DNA from: Botrytis cinerea B05.10
Taxonomy: Eukaryota > Ascomycota > Leotiomycetes > Helotiales > Sclerotiniaceae
Length of the DNA stretch: 64,000 bases
Direction: 5' to 3'
Assembly: GCF_000143535.2 (NCBI RefSeq)
Contig: NC_037311.1
Span: 434,001-498,000, forward strand
The position numbers were made by a program, and so were the translations under genes. Under the pieces are notes generated by a model. The model had not been told where the DNA came from. It made no database searches and worked only from the letters and a program-made list of their open reading frames with translations. Below are positions 44,463 to 56,846 of the stretch, in pieces (within the stretch, counting starts at the first letter, position 1; each line of letters opens with the position of its first letter).

Positions 44463-46758
44463 AGAAATAGTTATCAGAATATTGGACGACGCATTGTCAG
44501 CGTAATTGAATTGGTTTACTTAAAATGTTTTATTTCTTTTGTAGCTTTATAGAAATGATGGGAGGTTACGTGGATTTAATTTGGGGGGCTTACGGCGCAA
44601 GAAACAGGATTCCATTGGAGATAGTGATCCAGGCAATGATTTTGCCTCGACACATAGATAGACATGCCCTTGTGCAAAATTTCGTTTTTTCATAATCTGA
44701 GAAAGAGGATCTGGCAACATTCCTATCAGTTCACATATATCAAGGACGATGATGATACACTGAATAGCCTCGACAAAAAGATGCTTGATTGAGAGAACCT
44801 AAAACCCATTTTAACATCGCTATGCATTTTTCGTGAATCATCTTTTTGTGTCCAATGCCTGCGATTGTCGATCTGACCCCAAAAGTTTAGAGCTAGCTTG
44901 AGCACGTGTATCTCAATCTTTTGGAATAGGAAGGAGCTGGATAGACACAAGTGTGGCGCAAATGTTCGAGGATTACAACGATATTTAAATCATCATTATT
45001 TCCAACATGCTTACTTACCGCTTCATCTTAATTAATACAGGGATTGGCCTCGCTCACGTCGCGACCTTTTCAGTCTTCGCTTCGGCTCGCTACGCATGGA
45101 TCATTAATTCCAATTCACCAAAACTGACCAGCCAACTGCTATCTGAACTGCTCCTCGCCCAAGGAAAAAAAAAGACTCAAACTCGAGCCCTTCAAAAACA
45201 TCTTTGATACGCATCTAGAAAATTCAAAAAAAAGGCAAAAGAAATATCATCGCGAAGGATGATACAAAGAAACCCTGTGGATTTGCTTTTATGGGTATCG
45301 GCATCAAAGGATCTGGGTTCTCAGTGGGACATGTCAACCACGGGACCAGCAGTTCACTTTGATGCCGACGAGTGATGTACTTCTTTTTCAATTATATAGC
45401 TTGCGATCTACACTTCCCCACGCATGGAAATGAGATTCTTCCCAACTAACCACACAGATGATTTGCCGAAACTCCCCCGAAGATAACACTTCTCAAGATA
45501 CACCCTATTCTATCGTTTCATCCCTGAAAATTAAGCTCCAAATTTCCATTTCAAATACAATCCCTTCATGCCGTCTCCAAACAGTAAATAATCGAACGAG
45601 GAAAAAACACCGCCTTACGGGCGGTATCCTTGCGTAACTGGTATTCCTGATTATACAATTATATTTGGGACAATGGATTAACGAAGCAAATGAAGATTGT
45701 TCCTTGGTTCGTATTCTGATTTCCAAAAGACAGTACCATATGGTGGATATGCTGAGGAGATTGTCTTACAATTATTTCTCTACTTCAAGATTCGAGGCTT
45801 TGGCGTTTCCGTTGTTCGCAGATCATTACTAATGGTTGGCTAGAGTAATCTATTTCCAGATTGATGAGAAGCCGTCAGCGCAAATACTGGGTAGCAAGTT
45901 CATGTTTGTTTGGTGATTCTATCTTATAAGGTCTGCTTTACCAAATTAAACTTCGATATATGAGTTTCATTTCTAACGTACAACTAACAGCTAAACAATT
46001 AAAGACAGCCACATTGTCCAATTCACCCAGGACAGATCTCGACTTTGAATATCTCAAAGAACTCTTAGTAAACATTGTAAGGATGGGGGATAATCCAGGA
46101 AAGTTGGCAAGTGGAACTTTTGAAACTCATGATTTTGGGTTTTAACATTTTAATCTTTCTCTGCTTCGAATTGGACTTATTCTTAGTTTCTTTTATTCTA
46201 ATCTATTCACTTGTATATAAAACTCGGATATGGGAAATGGCCGCAAGGTAAGCAATTAAACCATATGTGGAAGGAAACGGCGCGAAAAGCTGGCCATAGT
46301 CTTGTTTGAGCAATAAGGCATTACCTATGAAATCTGAAAGAACATAAATATACATATTCAGAAATTAAATCAATTCATGTACTGGTAAGACTAACCATTC
46401 AACACCTTTTACCTGATTAGTATTGAAATACTCAACTATCAAGTAGGATTTTAGTTAAATTTCACAATCAAGAATACCCTTTCCGATCACTCACACCGCG
46501 GAGATTTAAATACTATTCAACTTCTCAGCTATCTCATAGACCTTAAGACACCATTCCCTCACCAAAGAACCATTTCCTAACATTGGGCGCATTGCATAGA
46601 CGTATGTTTGTTCAGACTCCCGTGGTTAAGTATTCAGAGATCCAACAAGCTCTACCATCTCATAATTCCGATGTTATTGTACTTTAATATTTTTTGGTAA
46701 TATTTTAAGCTATCGGAGTCTCAGAACCAGAACTCTATTTCTAGACAACGTCGAAATA

Positions 46759-47427
46759 ATGGTGGCGTGTGAGATGAGAATGAAGACTAGCATTCCTGAT
46801 CCACGATCCTTTACCACCTCACTTATCACAGAAGTGCGCTCCACTCGACTTAAATACACAATGACAACAATCTCAGGCATCCACAAAAGTTTCGCTCCCA
46901 AGGTAGCAAGGCTTTCTGAGAACGAATTTCAGTACTCTTTGAGAAATTATAAAGGAACAATATATTTCGAATCTCTTGATCTAGGAGCAGTCTTCGGTAT
47001 GGATTACGCTCGATATGACCTCTTTGACACTTCGATTATATGTGAGTAAGATGAGAGAGAATGCTCTGCCGAAAGTCATTAGCGGATTGAAAAGGAACCC
47101 ATTGAGAAAATTATCCAAGCCTGAATTCCAAGATATTTTCGCTCTACCAGCACAGTATTCAGTTTCGTACACAATAATGATGTGTAGCAACTTTTTTAGC
47201 AATTAGATATAGCAAATTGCTACTACCAGCACGAAATAACGTTGATTCTATCTGGAATATCTTCAGTATATAGATATGAAGAAGAAAAAACAGGTTTCAA
47301 AAACCTAACTGTAGGCATCGGAATTCTAGTACGTTTGGAAGAAAAGGACATATCCAATTATCCCATCAAGAAATCAAGACACAGTTTTCAACCCCTTAGA
47401 ACTCAAGCGAATATGAATATGACATGA
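46759..47427 (+). pseudogene. Possible gene fragments, unrecognised
   Basis: Three pieces read in successive frames: 46759-47049 (SLRNYKGTIYFESLDLGAVF), 47015-47206 (ALPKVISGLKRNPLRKLSKP), and 47242-47427 (KNLTVGIGILVRLEEKDI). Each looks more protein-like than the surrounding AT-rich sequence, but no start, stop or clear introns join them. It may be a decayed gene, or an intron-containing one I cannot parse. Confidence 0.2.
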
Positions 47428-48640
47428 GGTCTCGATCTAATATATATACCGATTGAGAAAATCCTCGCAGATACAATAAATAGATAGTCTCCCCAAATTA
47501 GGGGTTGTCTCTCGATACAAACGCTACTATATCACTAAATACCAGTTCAAATTAGGTCTCAAAGTGTGTGGACGTGTTGAATGACTTCAACTCAATGGCT
47601 ACTGCAATATAGCTGCTGTAGTAAAGCCCTAAGCAAATGCGAAAGAGACTAGCTCTTTCGGTAAGTCTATATAAGACTTACTACTTTCAATACATAGCTA
47701 GCTCTTTAGATAGAATACAACCAGATATACGATACCTACGCAATTCGCGGGTGCTCCGTCTTCCGTATCCTTCTCGTACAAACAATTATTCTTTCTGGAT
47801 ATCTTTTTACTGAGAACCTCCTACTACTAGACCATTCACACCCTGACCCTTCGTAATACCAGCTTCGTTTATATCTCACCTATTTTCCGACTTAATATAC
47901 TTAATATTGAGGAGATTGAGCTTTTTAAATTACATCTTTGATGTATTAGTGGTTTAGTAGTAAGACCTGTAACTCGTGCTGAATCGATCCTAGTCTGATT
48001 ATCGGTTTGAGAAGGATACAAAAGATCACATGTTATAGGTTCAAATTGTTTATATTCTATTCTATCTGAAAAGCTAGCTACGTACAGAAAATAAGAGGTT
48101 TTATGTAGATCCATTGAAAGAATTACCTAGATTCTTTCATGTTCGCTTGGGGTTTTACTATAGTAGCCATTGAATTGAAGTCATTCACTGCGTTCACACG
48201 CTAATATTTGATTCTGATCTCTAAATTCCTACACATAAAATTTCGTATTCATCGCTTCCCAAATATCAAATCCTCCTCTTGTTGAATGAGGAGAATCTCA
48301 TTTATCTCTCTTACTTGCTAGTGTATAGGGCTAACTCTCAATTCTTCTTATATCACTATCCAATATTCTCATTATTTCTCCTAAATCGGAGCTATCTTTT
48401 GCTAGCTGGTTTTTAATACTCAATCAACATAACAAACCTCCATTTATGCGATCTTGAAGAATAGCCCTTAACTTGATATGCTATAATTCAAAGCAGCTTT
48501 TAATATTAATTGACTATTCACAATTATACTAGCCATCGGGGAAAAACAATTTTTCAGACTGTGGATTCATAGTAGCTTTTTTTCTTTTTTTCTTTTTTTC
48601 GAGATATATAAAAATTGGAATTTGAATTCTTTAATCTTTA

Positions 48641-48682
48641 TGGGGGCCAGCCCCCAAGCCCCCGATCCTCGCTACGCTCGAG
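48641..48682. repeat. Isolated GC cluster with hairpin
   Basis: In the middle of very AT-rich DNA there is GGGGGCCAGCCCCC, which folds on itself, followed by AAGCCCCCGATCCTCGCTACGCTCG. Such clusters recall the GC-rich hairpin elements of fungal mitochondrial spacers, or the end of a repeat element. It is a single copy in this window. Confidence 0.6.
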
Positions 48683-49677
48683 ATTTAATTATAAATAATA
48701 ATAATGATAGTTTATAAACTTTACTAATCTCTCACTTCTAGCTTATATAAAGATATTAGAGATGCAATCAAACTTTAAAACCTTAAAATCTTATAATTCT
48801 CTTTCTAATTCTCTTTTCTAATTCCTCTTCTTATTCTCTTCTCTTATTCTCTTCCTAATTCTCTCTCTAATTCTCTATTCTGAATTGAAATTAATTAATA
48901 TCGATTTAGCCTCTTCATCAACCAGATCAATCCTACCTTAACATCAGCACATTACTTATAATCAATCAGAAAGGGTTTTATAAATGTACAAATATAAGAA
49001 TGACCTGCTATAGAGATATATAATTATATAATATATACATGGAGTACATTTCCACTTCGTTATCCTCCGTGATCAATAGTATGAATCTTCATAAAACAAT
49101 ACACTCCACACGTATATATATACATATATTAATAATAATCAACTCCCACAAACCCTCCACACACCTAACTCTCCCCACCCCACCTGTCACGGCGCCAACT
49201 ACATATTCTGTAGTTGCCTTCGTGCCCTACTTCCCATAAGTAGGGCCTCACTCACTCTTCCATAGCTCTTCTACCTTTACGATACAATATAAGTCTTTAC
49301 CCGTACCATAACACCACCTACAAATTCCCATTCAAATTCTACTTTCCCCTCATTATCTACCAAGTAGGTATCCCTTGAACAATTTCTCCTACTTACAAGC
49401 TTCTGATTTAACAAATCACATAATCCAAGGACATAATTTTTTTATTAAAAAAAAAATACAAGGATAGAAGGATAGTGAAATAAATAAATAAAGCAAGGCT
49501 GTTTCATGATCATCGAGTACAAATGAGAACTCCAACTCCAACTACACACCACCACTAGGTATACACACCACACAAAAAACCACCATAACCTCCTCAAAAC
49601 CCCATAATATTACATATTCCCATACTATTTATTATAGTTTCTCCTCCTAGAATCCTAGAGACTAATAATAACAATAA

Positions 49678-49716
49678 CAACAACAACAACAACAAAAAAA
49701 AAAAAAAAAAAAAAAA
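49678..49716. repeat. CAA microsatellite and poly-A tract
   Basis: Several ACAACA units run directly into a stretch of about 20-25 A, in the spacer upstream of the CAF-1 3' end. It is a simple repeat; no retroelement is recognised before it. Confidence 0.8.
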
Positions 49717-50003
49717 GAGAGATATTGATTTTTACATACATTTACATATATACATACATACAATTACCTCAAATCAGATCAGATGTATCACTTCATCGTG
49801 TCACTGCTATGTGATGATTGATTTTCCTTACGATATCATACTATTATTAGATCGATTATTATATAGACAAAAACTTTGCCTGTGTGACTTCTGCCACTTT
49901 CTAGTCTTTTATACTACCTAGGTATATAGTATATACTCTAGCGCCTAGCCGCCTGGCCACTTAGTCACTAATTCGCTAATTCGCTCACCCTCTCACCCAC
50001 TCG

Positions 50004-50005
<2 letters not shown>

Positions 50006-50038
<33 letters not shown>

Positions 50039-50055
50039 ACCATCCATCCATCCAT
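50006..50055. repeat. CTAT/CATC tetranucleotide microsatellites
   Basis: About eight CTAT units are followed by a CCAT run (CATCCATCCATCCATT). The arrays lie in the flank of the CAF-1 gene. Confidence 0.8.
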
Positions 50056-50500
50056 TCACTAACCACTCAATCACTCAATCCACACTTCTCACCTCTTCCC
50101 CCTCAAGAACAGATGAACAAACGAACAAACGAAAGAATCAACCATCGATAGATAGATAGTACATAGAGTAAGTAAAGTAGGATTTCGCATTATTTACCAC
50201 CCATCACATCAATATGCATCCGAGCATTCCATTCCATTCTATCCCTCCCATCCCTTCCCACCCATGCAGTCCCAAAACATACACTTAGCAAGATAACAGC
50301 AAGATAACAGCAATTAGCTATCTATGTATTGCGCCCAAGACTCCTCCATTTCGTTCCGTGCCATGCCATGCCATGTTATCATAGTGTTCTAACTAGCGCT
50401 TTTGTACCCCCTTTCATCCATTTGTCCCCTTCATCCATCCACTCATCCATCCGCCTATCGATGCATTCATCCATCCCCAAATCCCACCCCTGCTACACTC

Positions 50501-52708
50501 CTAAACTAAAACCCACCTCTTCTCTACCTCCTTCCCCCCCACCCTCCTCGCTACCAAATCCAACGTGGCCTTGATCGCCCCACCCGTCCTTCCTGGAAAC
50601 TTCTTCTTCAACACCTCCACCAACCCCACTTTACTCAAATCACTTCCCTGAATTGCTTCTTTGAACGCCGGGAGATCCGAATCCGGAAGGTACTTCTTAG
50701 GTTTCGTGTCTGCTTTTGCGTCTTGTCCTTGGTGAATTGGGAGTGATGTAGTTGTGGAGGAAGAGGTAGGAGTGCCAAAGAAAGATAGCGGTGTGGATTT
50801 TACATTGGTATTCGATACTTTGTTGCTGGATGTGGAGCCTAAAGGAGATGGGGAGGTTTGGCGAGTGTTTGTACTTGTTGTTTTTAATGGAAGACGTGGA
50901 GGGTCCATTGATCCTGTTTGTGATGGAGGTGCAATTGGTTCCCAGTATTGTGTTGAGAAAGGATCTATAGATTTCATTTTTGGATCTGTTTAATGTTAGT
51001 AGCTATCTCTTGAATACCTATCGAGACAAGAAAGATGAGTGGGAGGGAAATTTCTAAGCAAAGAAAACTTACCAAAAATAAATTCCATCCTAAACGGCAT
51101 CATCTTGACATTTGTACTCCTCTTCTTCCTATCCTCCCAACACAATCCCGTACTCACAGGTTCTAAATCTCCCTGCATTCCACCCATGGCACGTCTCGAG
51201 ATCAAGAGGTCATCGTTTTCATCATCAAGGAAACCATCCATATCCTCTGCATCATCCAAACCTTCCTCATCTTCTTCTCCCTCACTATTTAAATCTTCTG
51301 CATCTTCATCCTCAATCCATTCCGCTTCACTATCATAATCGTAATTTGTATTCGGGAGATCCCTTCTCATAGGATTGCGTGCTAATCTCGATATACCATT
51401 GATGGGTATATGCGTATAGGTACCTTGATATGGCGGTCTAACATCTTCTTGAAATTTAAGAAATTTCATAGGAACATCCTTGAGTTGAGCTTTGGTACGT
51501 TTGATTTGAGAATTTTGTGAATCTGCTGTGAGGTCGATGGGTTTTGAAGGATTGCCAGATAGTTCCGCCATGATTTCGCGTACTGGCACAATTGTTTTTC
51601 CTCGGTTTAAGGAACTGCTTGATGATAAATGGAAGAGTTCCGTAGCGTTAAACTCTCGTTTTCTTCCCGGACTTCGATTACCCAATATGTATGCATCAAC
51701 TGTAGACTGTACAAGTCGTGATCTTTCATCGTCTCTGGCAAAATGATTAATCGGTGCCAACCTAACACCACTCTGGACGAAGAAAGCGGGAAACATTTTG
51801 TCATATGGTGAGATTTCCTTCTTACTCGGAGTCACATTCATCGAGGTCATAGGAATTGGAGCCACAGAACGACTCGCTGAAGCAGGACTTGTCGATACAT
51901 CATCCTTTGAAGTCTTTGCCGAAACAGGCGTTCCAAAGAATGAAGATAGAGTCTTTTGACTCGCCGCCTTCTTTTTCTTCTCATCCTCGATTCTCTGTTT
52001 TTCTTCATCCTTCTTACGCTTTTCCTCATCCTTTAACCTCTTCTTTTCTTCCCTCGCAGCCTTTTCTTCATCTTTTCTCTTCCTCTCGACCTCCTTCTCA
52101 GCATCTTTTCGTTTCTTCTCCTCTTCTTTCTCTGCATCTTTCTTCCTCTTCTCTTCATCTCTCTCCTTATCCTTCTTCCTCTTCTCTTCCAACTGTGCCT
52201 GTTTCTCATGCTCCTTCTTCTCCCTCTCCACCTTCTTCTCCTCCTCCTTAAACCTCCTCTCAATCGCTCTCGCCTCCTTTTCCGCAAACGACAATTTCGG
52301 TTTCTTCGCCGGCGGCATCTTATGCGCATTGGCATTCCCATTCAACGCCGCAAAAGCCGTGCCACGCATGGGCGAGCCCCCATTCAAACTCGGCGTACTC
52401 CTCGATCCCAAATCACTCAGCGAACTGACCGTGCTTTCCGCAGGCGTAACTTCCCTCTCTCGTTCGCGTTTGCTCGATTGTATGCTGACAGGTGGAGTGG
52501 GGAGAGACTCTGCTGTGGATTCCACTTCCGATTGATCTGCCAATTCTTTGGAGGGAAGAGGAGTGTCGGTTTCCGCCTGCGAATTCATCTCCTCAATTCT
52601 CTTCCTCTCTTCTTCTTCTTCGACATGAAAAGGTTCAACCGACCCAAAAGTCTCCTCAAAATCTCTCTTCTTTAGCCCCGAGCCGGGTGATTCTCTCCTT
52701 GTCTCCAT
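50501..52708 (-). CDS. cac1: Chromatin assembly factor 1 large subunit (p150/Cac1)
   Basis: Two exons, 52708-51073 and 50985-50501, with an 87-base intron (GTAAGT, ACAG); 706 aa. CAF-1 deposits H3-H4 on newly replicated DNA with PCNA. The N-terminal 150 residues are Ser/Thr-rich. Residues about 155-260 are a long KER-type charged helix of Lys, Glu and Arg. SQKTLSSFFGTP, near residue 270, fits a PIP box (QxxLxxFF). The core reads EISPYDKMFPAFFVQSGVRL, then KFLKFQEDVRPPYQGTYTH. The acidic ED-rich region follows (DYDSEAEWIEDEDAEDL), and the C-terminus FKEAIQGSDLSKVGLVEVLK through KKKFPGRTGGAIKATL is the winged-helix-type domain. A second SFFGTP copy lies in exon 2 (TPLSFFGTPTSS). The gene is complete. 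Confidence 0.94.
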
Positions 52709-53996
52709 GATTTCGATTATTCCTTTCTCGGTCCCTTTTCAGCTTCCGTTGGTATCGAATTCGTAGTAGTTACTCGATGCGAAATGAAACGATTCGTCGC
52801 AGTTCTTACACGAAACCCCAACAAATCCAATCTAAAATCCGCACGACGATCTTTCTTAGAGGAGCAATTCTCCAAAGTCGTTCGTACCGTATCGAATCGT
52901 AGTGCTGAAAGAATCCCAACAAACCACAACTCAATCAATTGAATCCCCTCCAAACACTCTCTTCTCCGCTCCTTTCCTTCCTTTCAAAGATCCCTCTCCC
53001 AAAAATAAAAAAAAGAAATCCCTCCTTATTCGTTCTCACTCTCACCGTCCCAATATATCAGCGTCAAAACTCTCAATCACTCAAACTTTGTCAATATCAA
53101 TAATTGGTATCAATTACCTAGCAAGATTCCCAACGCGTCTCTCGAACTCTACGCACCACACAATCATCGCGTCTTCCTAAAGTGGGTTTCGCGTTTCCGG
53201 CACTTGCCGTTTGTCTTTCGTCCCTGGGGTGCTGTGTCACGTGTGCCCGTTCCTCGTGGCACAAATTGATGCGGACAATCCGGCTTTTACTCTATGTGCG
53301 CCCCACCATATAATTTCTCACGGAGTAATCGTCATCTTTCTTTTTACATTGATATATATTCACATTCATATTCATTTTAATATTTACATTCATATTCATA
53401 ATTCAACTCAACAAAACTCTATCATACAATCCCTCGTACTGGTATCTCTAGCTACCTACCTGCTTCCCTACCTAATCTCCACCCCCCAAAGCAACATTCA
53501 CATCCTGCTCCCCCTACCTCCCAGCCAGCGAACAAAGAAGCCAAGCCACACACCACAATTCCAACCCACCGACCCAAATCACAACTCTCTCCAAAACACC
53601 ATCATTTTAAAACTAGACAACAATTCGAATCGATATCATGAATAAAATAGAACAAAGACACATGATACATTATAACCTTCGAACTCTCGATCTCTAATTC
53701 AAAATCAAAAAATACGGATTGTTGATTTTAAGAAGAATTTCGAAAGAAGGATTTTTTGAGGGGGTGGTATGCGAATTGTGTTGTTCAGTGTGTATTTATC
53801 TAGATATCATAACGATCCCATCCCATCCCATGCCATCTCATCGCATCCCATCACATCCCAAAACTCAACATGACAAGAATACATACCATACCATACCATA
53901 CCATACCATGCCATACCTTACTTTCTCGCATCACCCATCATCTATCCACAGATCAGCACTCCCATCCACATCCACATCCACATCCACCTAGCAAGA

Positions 53997-54031
53997 CCCC
54001 GAACCCGAACCCAAACCCAAATCCAAACCCA
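53997..54031. repeat. CCC(G/A)AA hexamer stretch
   Basis: About six CCCGAA, CCCAAA and TCCAAA units. It resembles a decayed telomere-like hexamer only loosely; the fungal unit CCCTAA is absent. Confidence 0.7.
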
Positions 54032-54217
54032 TAATCCCGATCCGCTCCAGCCACAGCCACACACACCCCTACTTTCCACTTTCCACTTTCTCTACTCTGT
54101 ACTTTCTACTCCCTCCCCCCCTCCCCTCTACTCACTCCCCTACTACCTACCACCCATCCAACCCTCTCTCCAGACTCATCGGAGAAGAAAAAGCGCAGCC
54201 GAAAACAAGTCCCATCC

Positions 54218-54243
54218 ATCCATCCATCCATCCATCTATGCAC

Positions 54244-54274
<31 letters not shown>

Positions 54275-54275
54275 G
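54218..54275. repeat. CCAT array followed by CA array
   Basis: Six CATC units are followed within ten bases by about twenty CA dinucleotides, interrupted once by AAA. It is a simple-repeat cluster in the spacer. Confidence 0.8.
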
Positions 54276-55176
54276 CAGCCATGAAAGCGAAGCGAATTTT
54301 TGAATCCTCAATTTCGGCCTGTAGTTTCTTTGCCGAGGAGCCCACCCCACCCCACCCCATCCCATCCCATCTCATCCCATATCCCATCCTCCCTAGCCAA
54401 AACTCACTCAAATTCGTGGCTGTGCTAACTCACCTCTCACCTCTCACTCTCCCTCTCCCTCTCCCTCTCACCCCTCTCTCATTCGGAAATTACAGATAAA
54501 CAACCCAAAACAAACCATGTGGAAACTAACAAACTGACAAACTGATAAACTGACAAACAGACCCAACTAAATAACCAACCAAATAACCAACCAACTAAAT
54601 AAATAGCGTAATAGCGTAATAGCGTAATATCAAATATAACTTTCGATTTCATCATATCATATTATATTTTATTCTATTTTATTTCTATTTTATTCTACTT
54701 CCACATACGAAGATTAATTTAATTACTACATACACACATACACACATACACACATGTAGATCAGATCTCCTTCCTTACCCTACCCTACCCTACCATACTA
54801 CGGGTATCATATCACATCATACAAATCACATCACATCACCAGTGAGATCATACCTCCGTCCAATTTTTGGGAAGTTGGAAATTGATCATCAATGACAATG
54901 TTAATGACAATGACAATGTTAATGTCAATCAAATCCAGATCCAGATCAACATTGACTATCAATCCATCTCCTCGAGGTCACAAGCACGATAGCACAATAG
55001 CACAATAGCACAAGCACCACCACCACCACGACCACGACCACGAGCACAAACCAGCACGGCACAAACATAGCCAATTCAATATTCCAGACTCATTCGTCTT
55101 CATCATTCAGTATACCATTATCTCCTTCTAAGTATATGTGTGTCCAGTCCGTATATCAGTATGCGCCATCCAGGCC

Positions 55177-55210
55177 ATGCCATCCATCCATCCATCCATC
55201 CATCCATCCA
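55177..55210. repeat. CATC tetranucleotide microsatellite
   Basis: About eight to nine uninterrupted CATC units in the 3' flank of the 381-aa gene. Confidence 0.8.
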
Positions 55211-55700
55211 TCCATCCATCATCTCTCCCCCTAATCAAGCCTTTCCCCTAGGCTAGTCAATCCACTAAAATCAATGCCACGCTAAAAACGATTGTTCTCC
55301 ATTCAATTCTCTTCAATTCCTTCAATTCCGTCAATTCCATCCATCCATAACCTCAACAAAACAAGCAGCGTTGATTAAAGCACCATATGCCCAATCCAAA
55401 AACCATCCACTTCCATGTGTAAAAAAAGGAAGACTGTATATCAACCACAAATAACCCCAATAAACCAATCCAAATTGATATTGCCATGTAATTCCAAAGT
55501 ACTCCAATGCTACGCCTTTTGAATGCAGTTGCTTGCTTTGCTCTTTTGCTCCAAAACAAAGTAATGTTATTTTCATCAATGTGATGTGATGTGATGTTGG
55601 TGACGTGAATTCCGTCGTCTAATAAAGGTATCTCCATTCGCACTCGCAGGTTCCTTAATCTCGTGTATTTTTAACTCGTCGGGCGCTCCTCCAAGCTCGC

Positions 55701-56846
55701 TCAATCACTATCCGAATGGTCCGGGTTGGCAATAAATAATCGGCCAGCGCCGAGAGTCATGGTTGTAGTTCGTTCGTCGACACTGCCTCTTCGCCTTAAT
55801 TCGTCGGGATTCCTCACACTCTTTTCGCGTGTGATTGTTGCTTTAAGCAAGCTGTTACTTGCCAATCTCGCGGCATCATTCGAGTTCAAATCCGCAATTC
55901 CATCCGCTCGTTCTCCACTACTGATACTTCCGCCTGCACTTCTCGTTCCATCACCACCTTCAAAATAACCCTTCGCATGAGAATGTTCGACCGGAACGGG
56001 AGTTTCTCCAGCTTCTGCCACATCTGCGAAAGATTCTCGCCTTTCACTAGGTGGCGTGTGGCCTGAGCTCCATCTGCCAGCTGTCGAACTTGCACCGGAT
56101 TGTCGTGAATATGTAAGACCCCTCCTAGCACTGCCAACACTACTGCGTCCGGAACCCGTCCTTCGGTGATATAAAACTCTTCCGCTATCTCCATCATCAT
56201 CACTGTCTCCACCTTCCACCTCACTAGCACTTAATCTCATTGGCACACCGACTACACCTCCGACAAGATCTCCCGGACTATATCCTACCAACCCGGCTTT
56301 CCCATGATGTCTTATCTTCGCCGTCACTCGATTACTTCCCACTAAGCTGTTGGTGCCACCAGTCGATATCCTTCCTTGTAAAGGTCCACCAAGTACTGCA
56401 GCCGCTGCTCTTTCCTTGGCCGCTTTTTGTTGAGCGATCAATCGTGGATCTTCGTGTTGCGATCGATCACACCACACCGTCGCCTTTTGTTTTCGCATCA
56501 GAGCCACATAACCTTGCGGTTGTAAATTTCCCGATCGTGAAGACGTGGACCTCCTCAAATCTTGAGAGCCACGATATGGCACAGGGCCATTCCCACTGCT
56601 CGCCGTTGTCGAAAAGGTACCCGTCGACGGCGTTCTCCTGGACGAGAAACCGCTTATCTGCATATTTCCTGGATAGAGCGTTTGTTGGTTCTGAGGTGGA
56701 GGGGGAGGTTGAGGAGGGTAATTGATGGAAGGAAAAGTATTCGAAGAGATCGTGCGAGTTCGGCTGTGATTGTTGTATGAAGGAGCAGAAGGAGAAGTTT
56801 GGAAACCAGGTGGCATTGGTTTCCTTCGAGGGACATCGGCCATCAT
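55701..56846 (-). CDS. Conserved fungal low-complexity protein, uncharacterised
   Basis: Single exon. I chose the in-frame ATG at 56846 (MMADVPRRKPMPPGFQTSP, 381 aa). The ATG at 56921 would add 25 residues of atypical composition. Most of the protein is disordered, rich in Ser, Arg, Gly and Pro. One segment is likely to be conserved: YVALMRKQKATVWCDRSQHE followed by DPRLIAQQKAAKERAAAAVL at about residues 117-156. Near the C-terminus are SLLKATITREKSVRNPDELRR and RLFIANPDHSDSD. I recognise the pattern as typical of a conserved fungal hypothetical but cannot give a function. There is no signal or membrane segment. It may be a phosphorylated scaffold, judged by the many Ser/Arg patches. Confidence 0.75.
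   Translation of the reverse strand: MMADVPRRKPMPPGFQTSPSAPSYNNHSRTRTISSNTFPSINYPPQPPPPPQNQQTLYPGNMQISGFSSRRTPSTGTFSTTASSGNGPVPYRGSQDLRRSTSSRSGNLQPQGYVALMRKQKATVWCDRSQHEDPRLIAQQKAAKERAAAAVLGGPLQGRISTGGTNSLVGSNRVTAKIRHHGKAGLVGYSPGDLVGGVVGVPMRLSASEVEGGDSDDDGDSGRVLYHRRTGSGRSSVGSARRGLTYSRQSGASSTAGRWSSGHTPPSERRESFADVAEAGETPVPVEHSHAKGYFEGGDGTRSAGGSISSGERADGIADLNSNDAARLASNSLLKATITREKSVRNPDELRRRGSVDERTTTMTLGAGRLFIANPDHSDSD

Larger units (their letters stand above)
44463..50500. other. 6-kb AT-rich spacer
   Basis: No intact gene. The left part (44463-46700) has only short frames. At 46759-47427 there are three coding-looking fragments in different frames, listed separately. From about 47500 to 49050 the sequence is AT-rich with a GC cluster at 48641-48682 preceded by T-rich tracts (48576-48602). 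From about 49660 on there are microsatellites: CAA and a long A run (about 49670-49715), CTAT and CATC arrays (about 50006-50055). The 3' end of the CAF-1 gene starts at 50501. Confidence 0.5.
52709..55700. other. 3-kb microsatellite-rich spacer
   Basis: Left: promoter of the CAF-1 gene. A 78-aa minus-strand frame just upstream (52717-52953) could be an upstream ORF but has no family. The rest is repeats: CCATCC and CACA runs, a CCCGAACCC/CCCAAACCC hexamer stretch (about 53997-54030), TACCC pentamers (about 54776-54795), GACAATG repeats (about 54891-54920), and a CCAT run (about 55180-55210). The right end is the 3' flank of the following minus-strand gene. Confidence 0.55.

Noticed and set aside
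52033..52341. Arginine-rich 102-aa frame antisense on the CAF-1 gene region
   Set aside because: It is another frame of the Glu/Lys-rich helix codons of the CAF-1 large subunit on the same strand; composition is an artefact of GAA/AAG/AGG repeats.
52717..52953. 78-aa frame upstream of the CAF-1 start
   Set aside because: No family and a typical leader position; at most an upstream ORF, not supportable as a gene.
53997..54031. Telomere-like repeats
   Set aside because: Units are CCCGAA and CCCAAA rather than CCCTAA, the array is short and it lies well inside gene-containing sequence.
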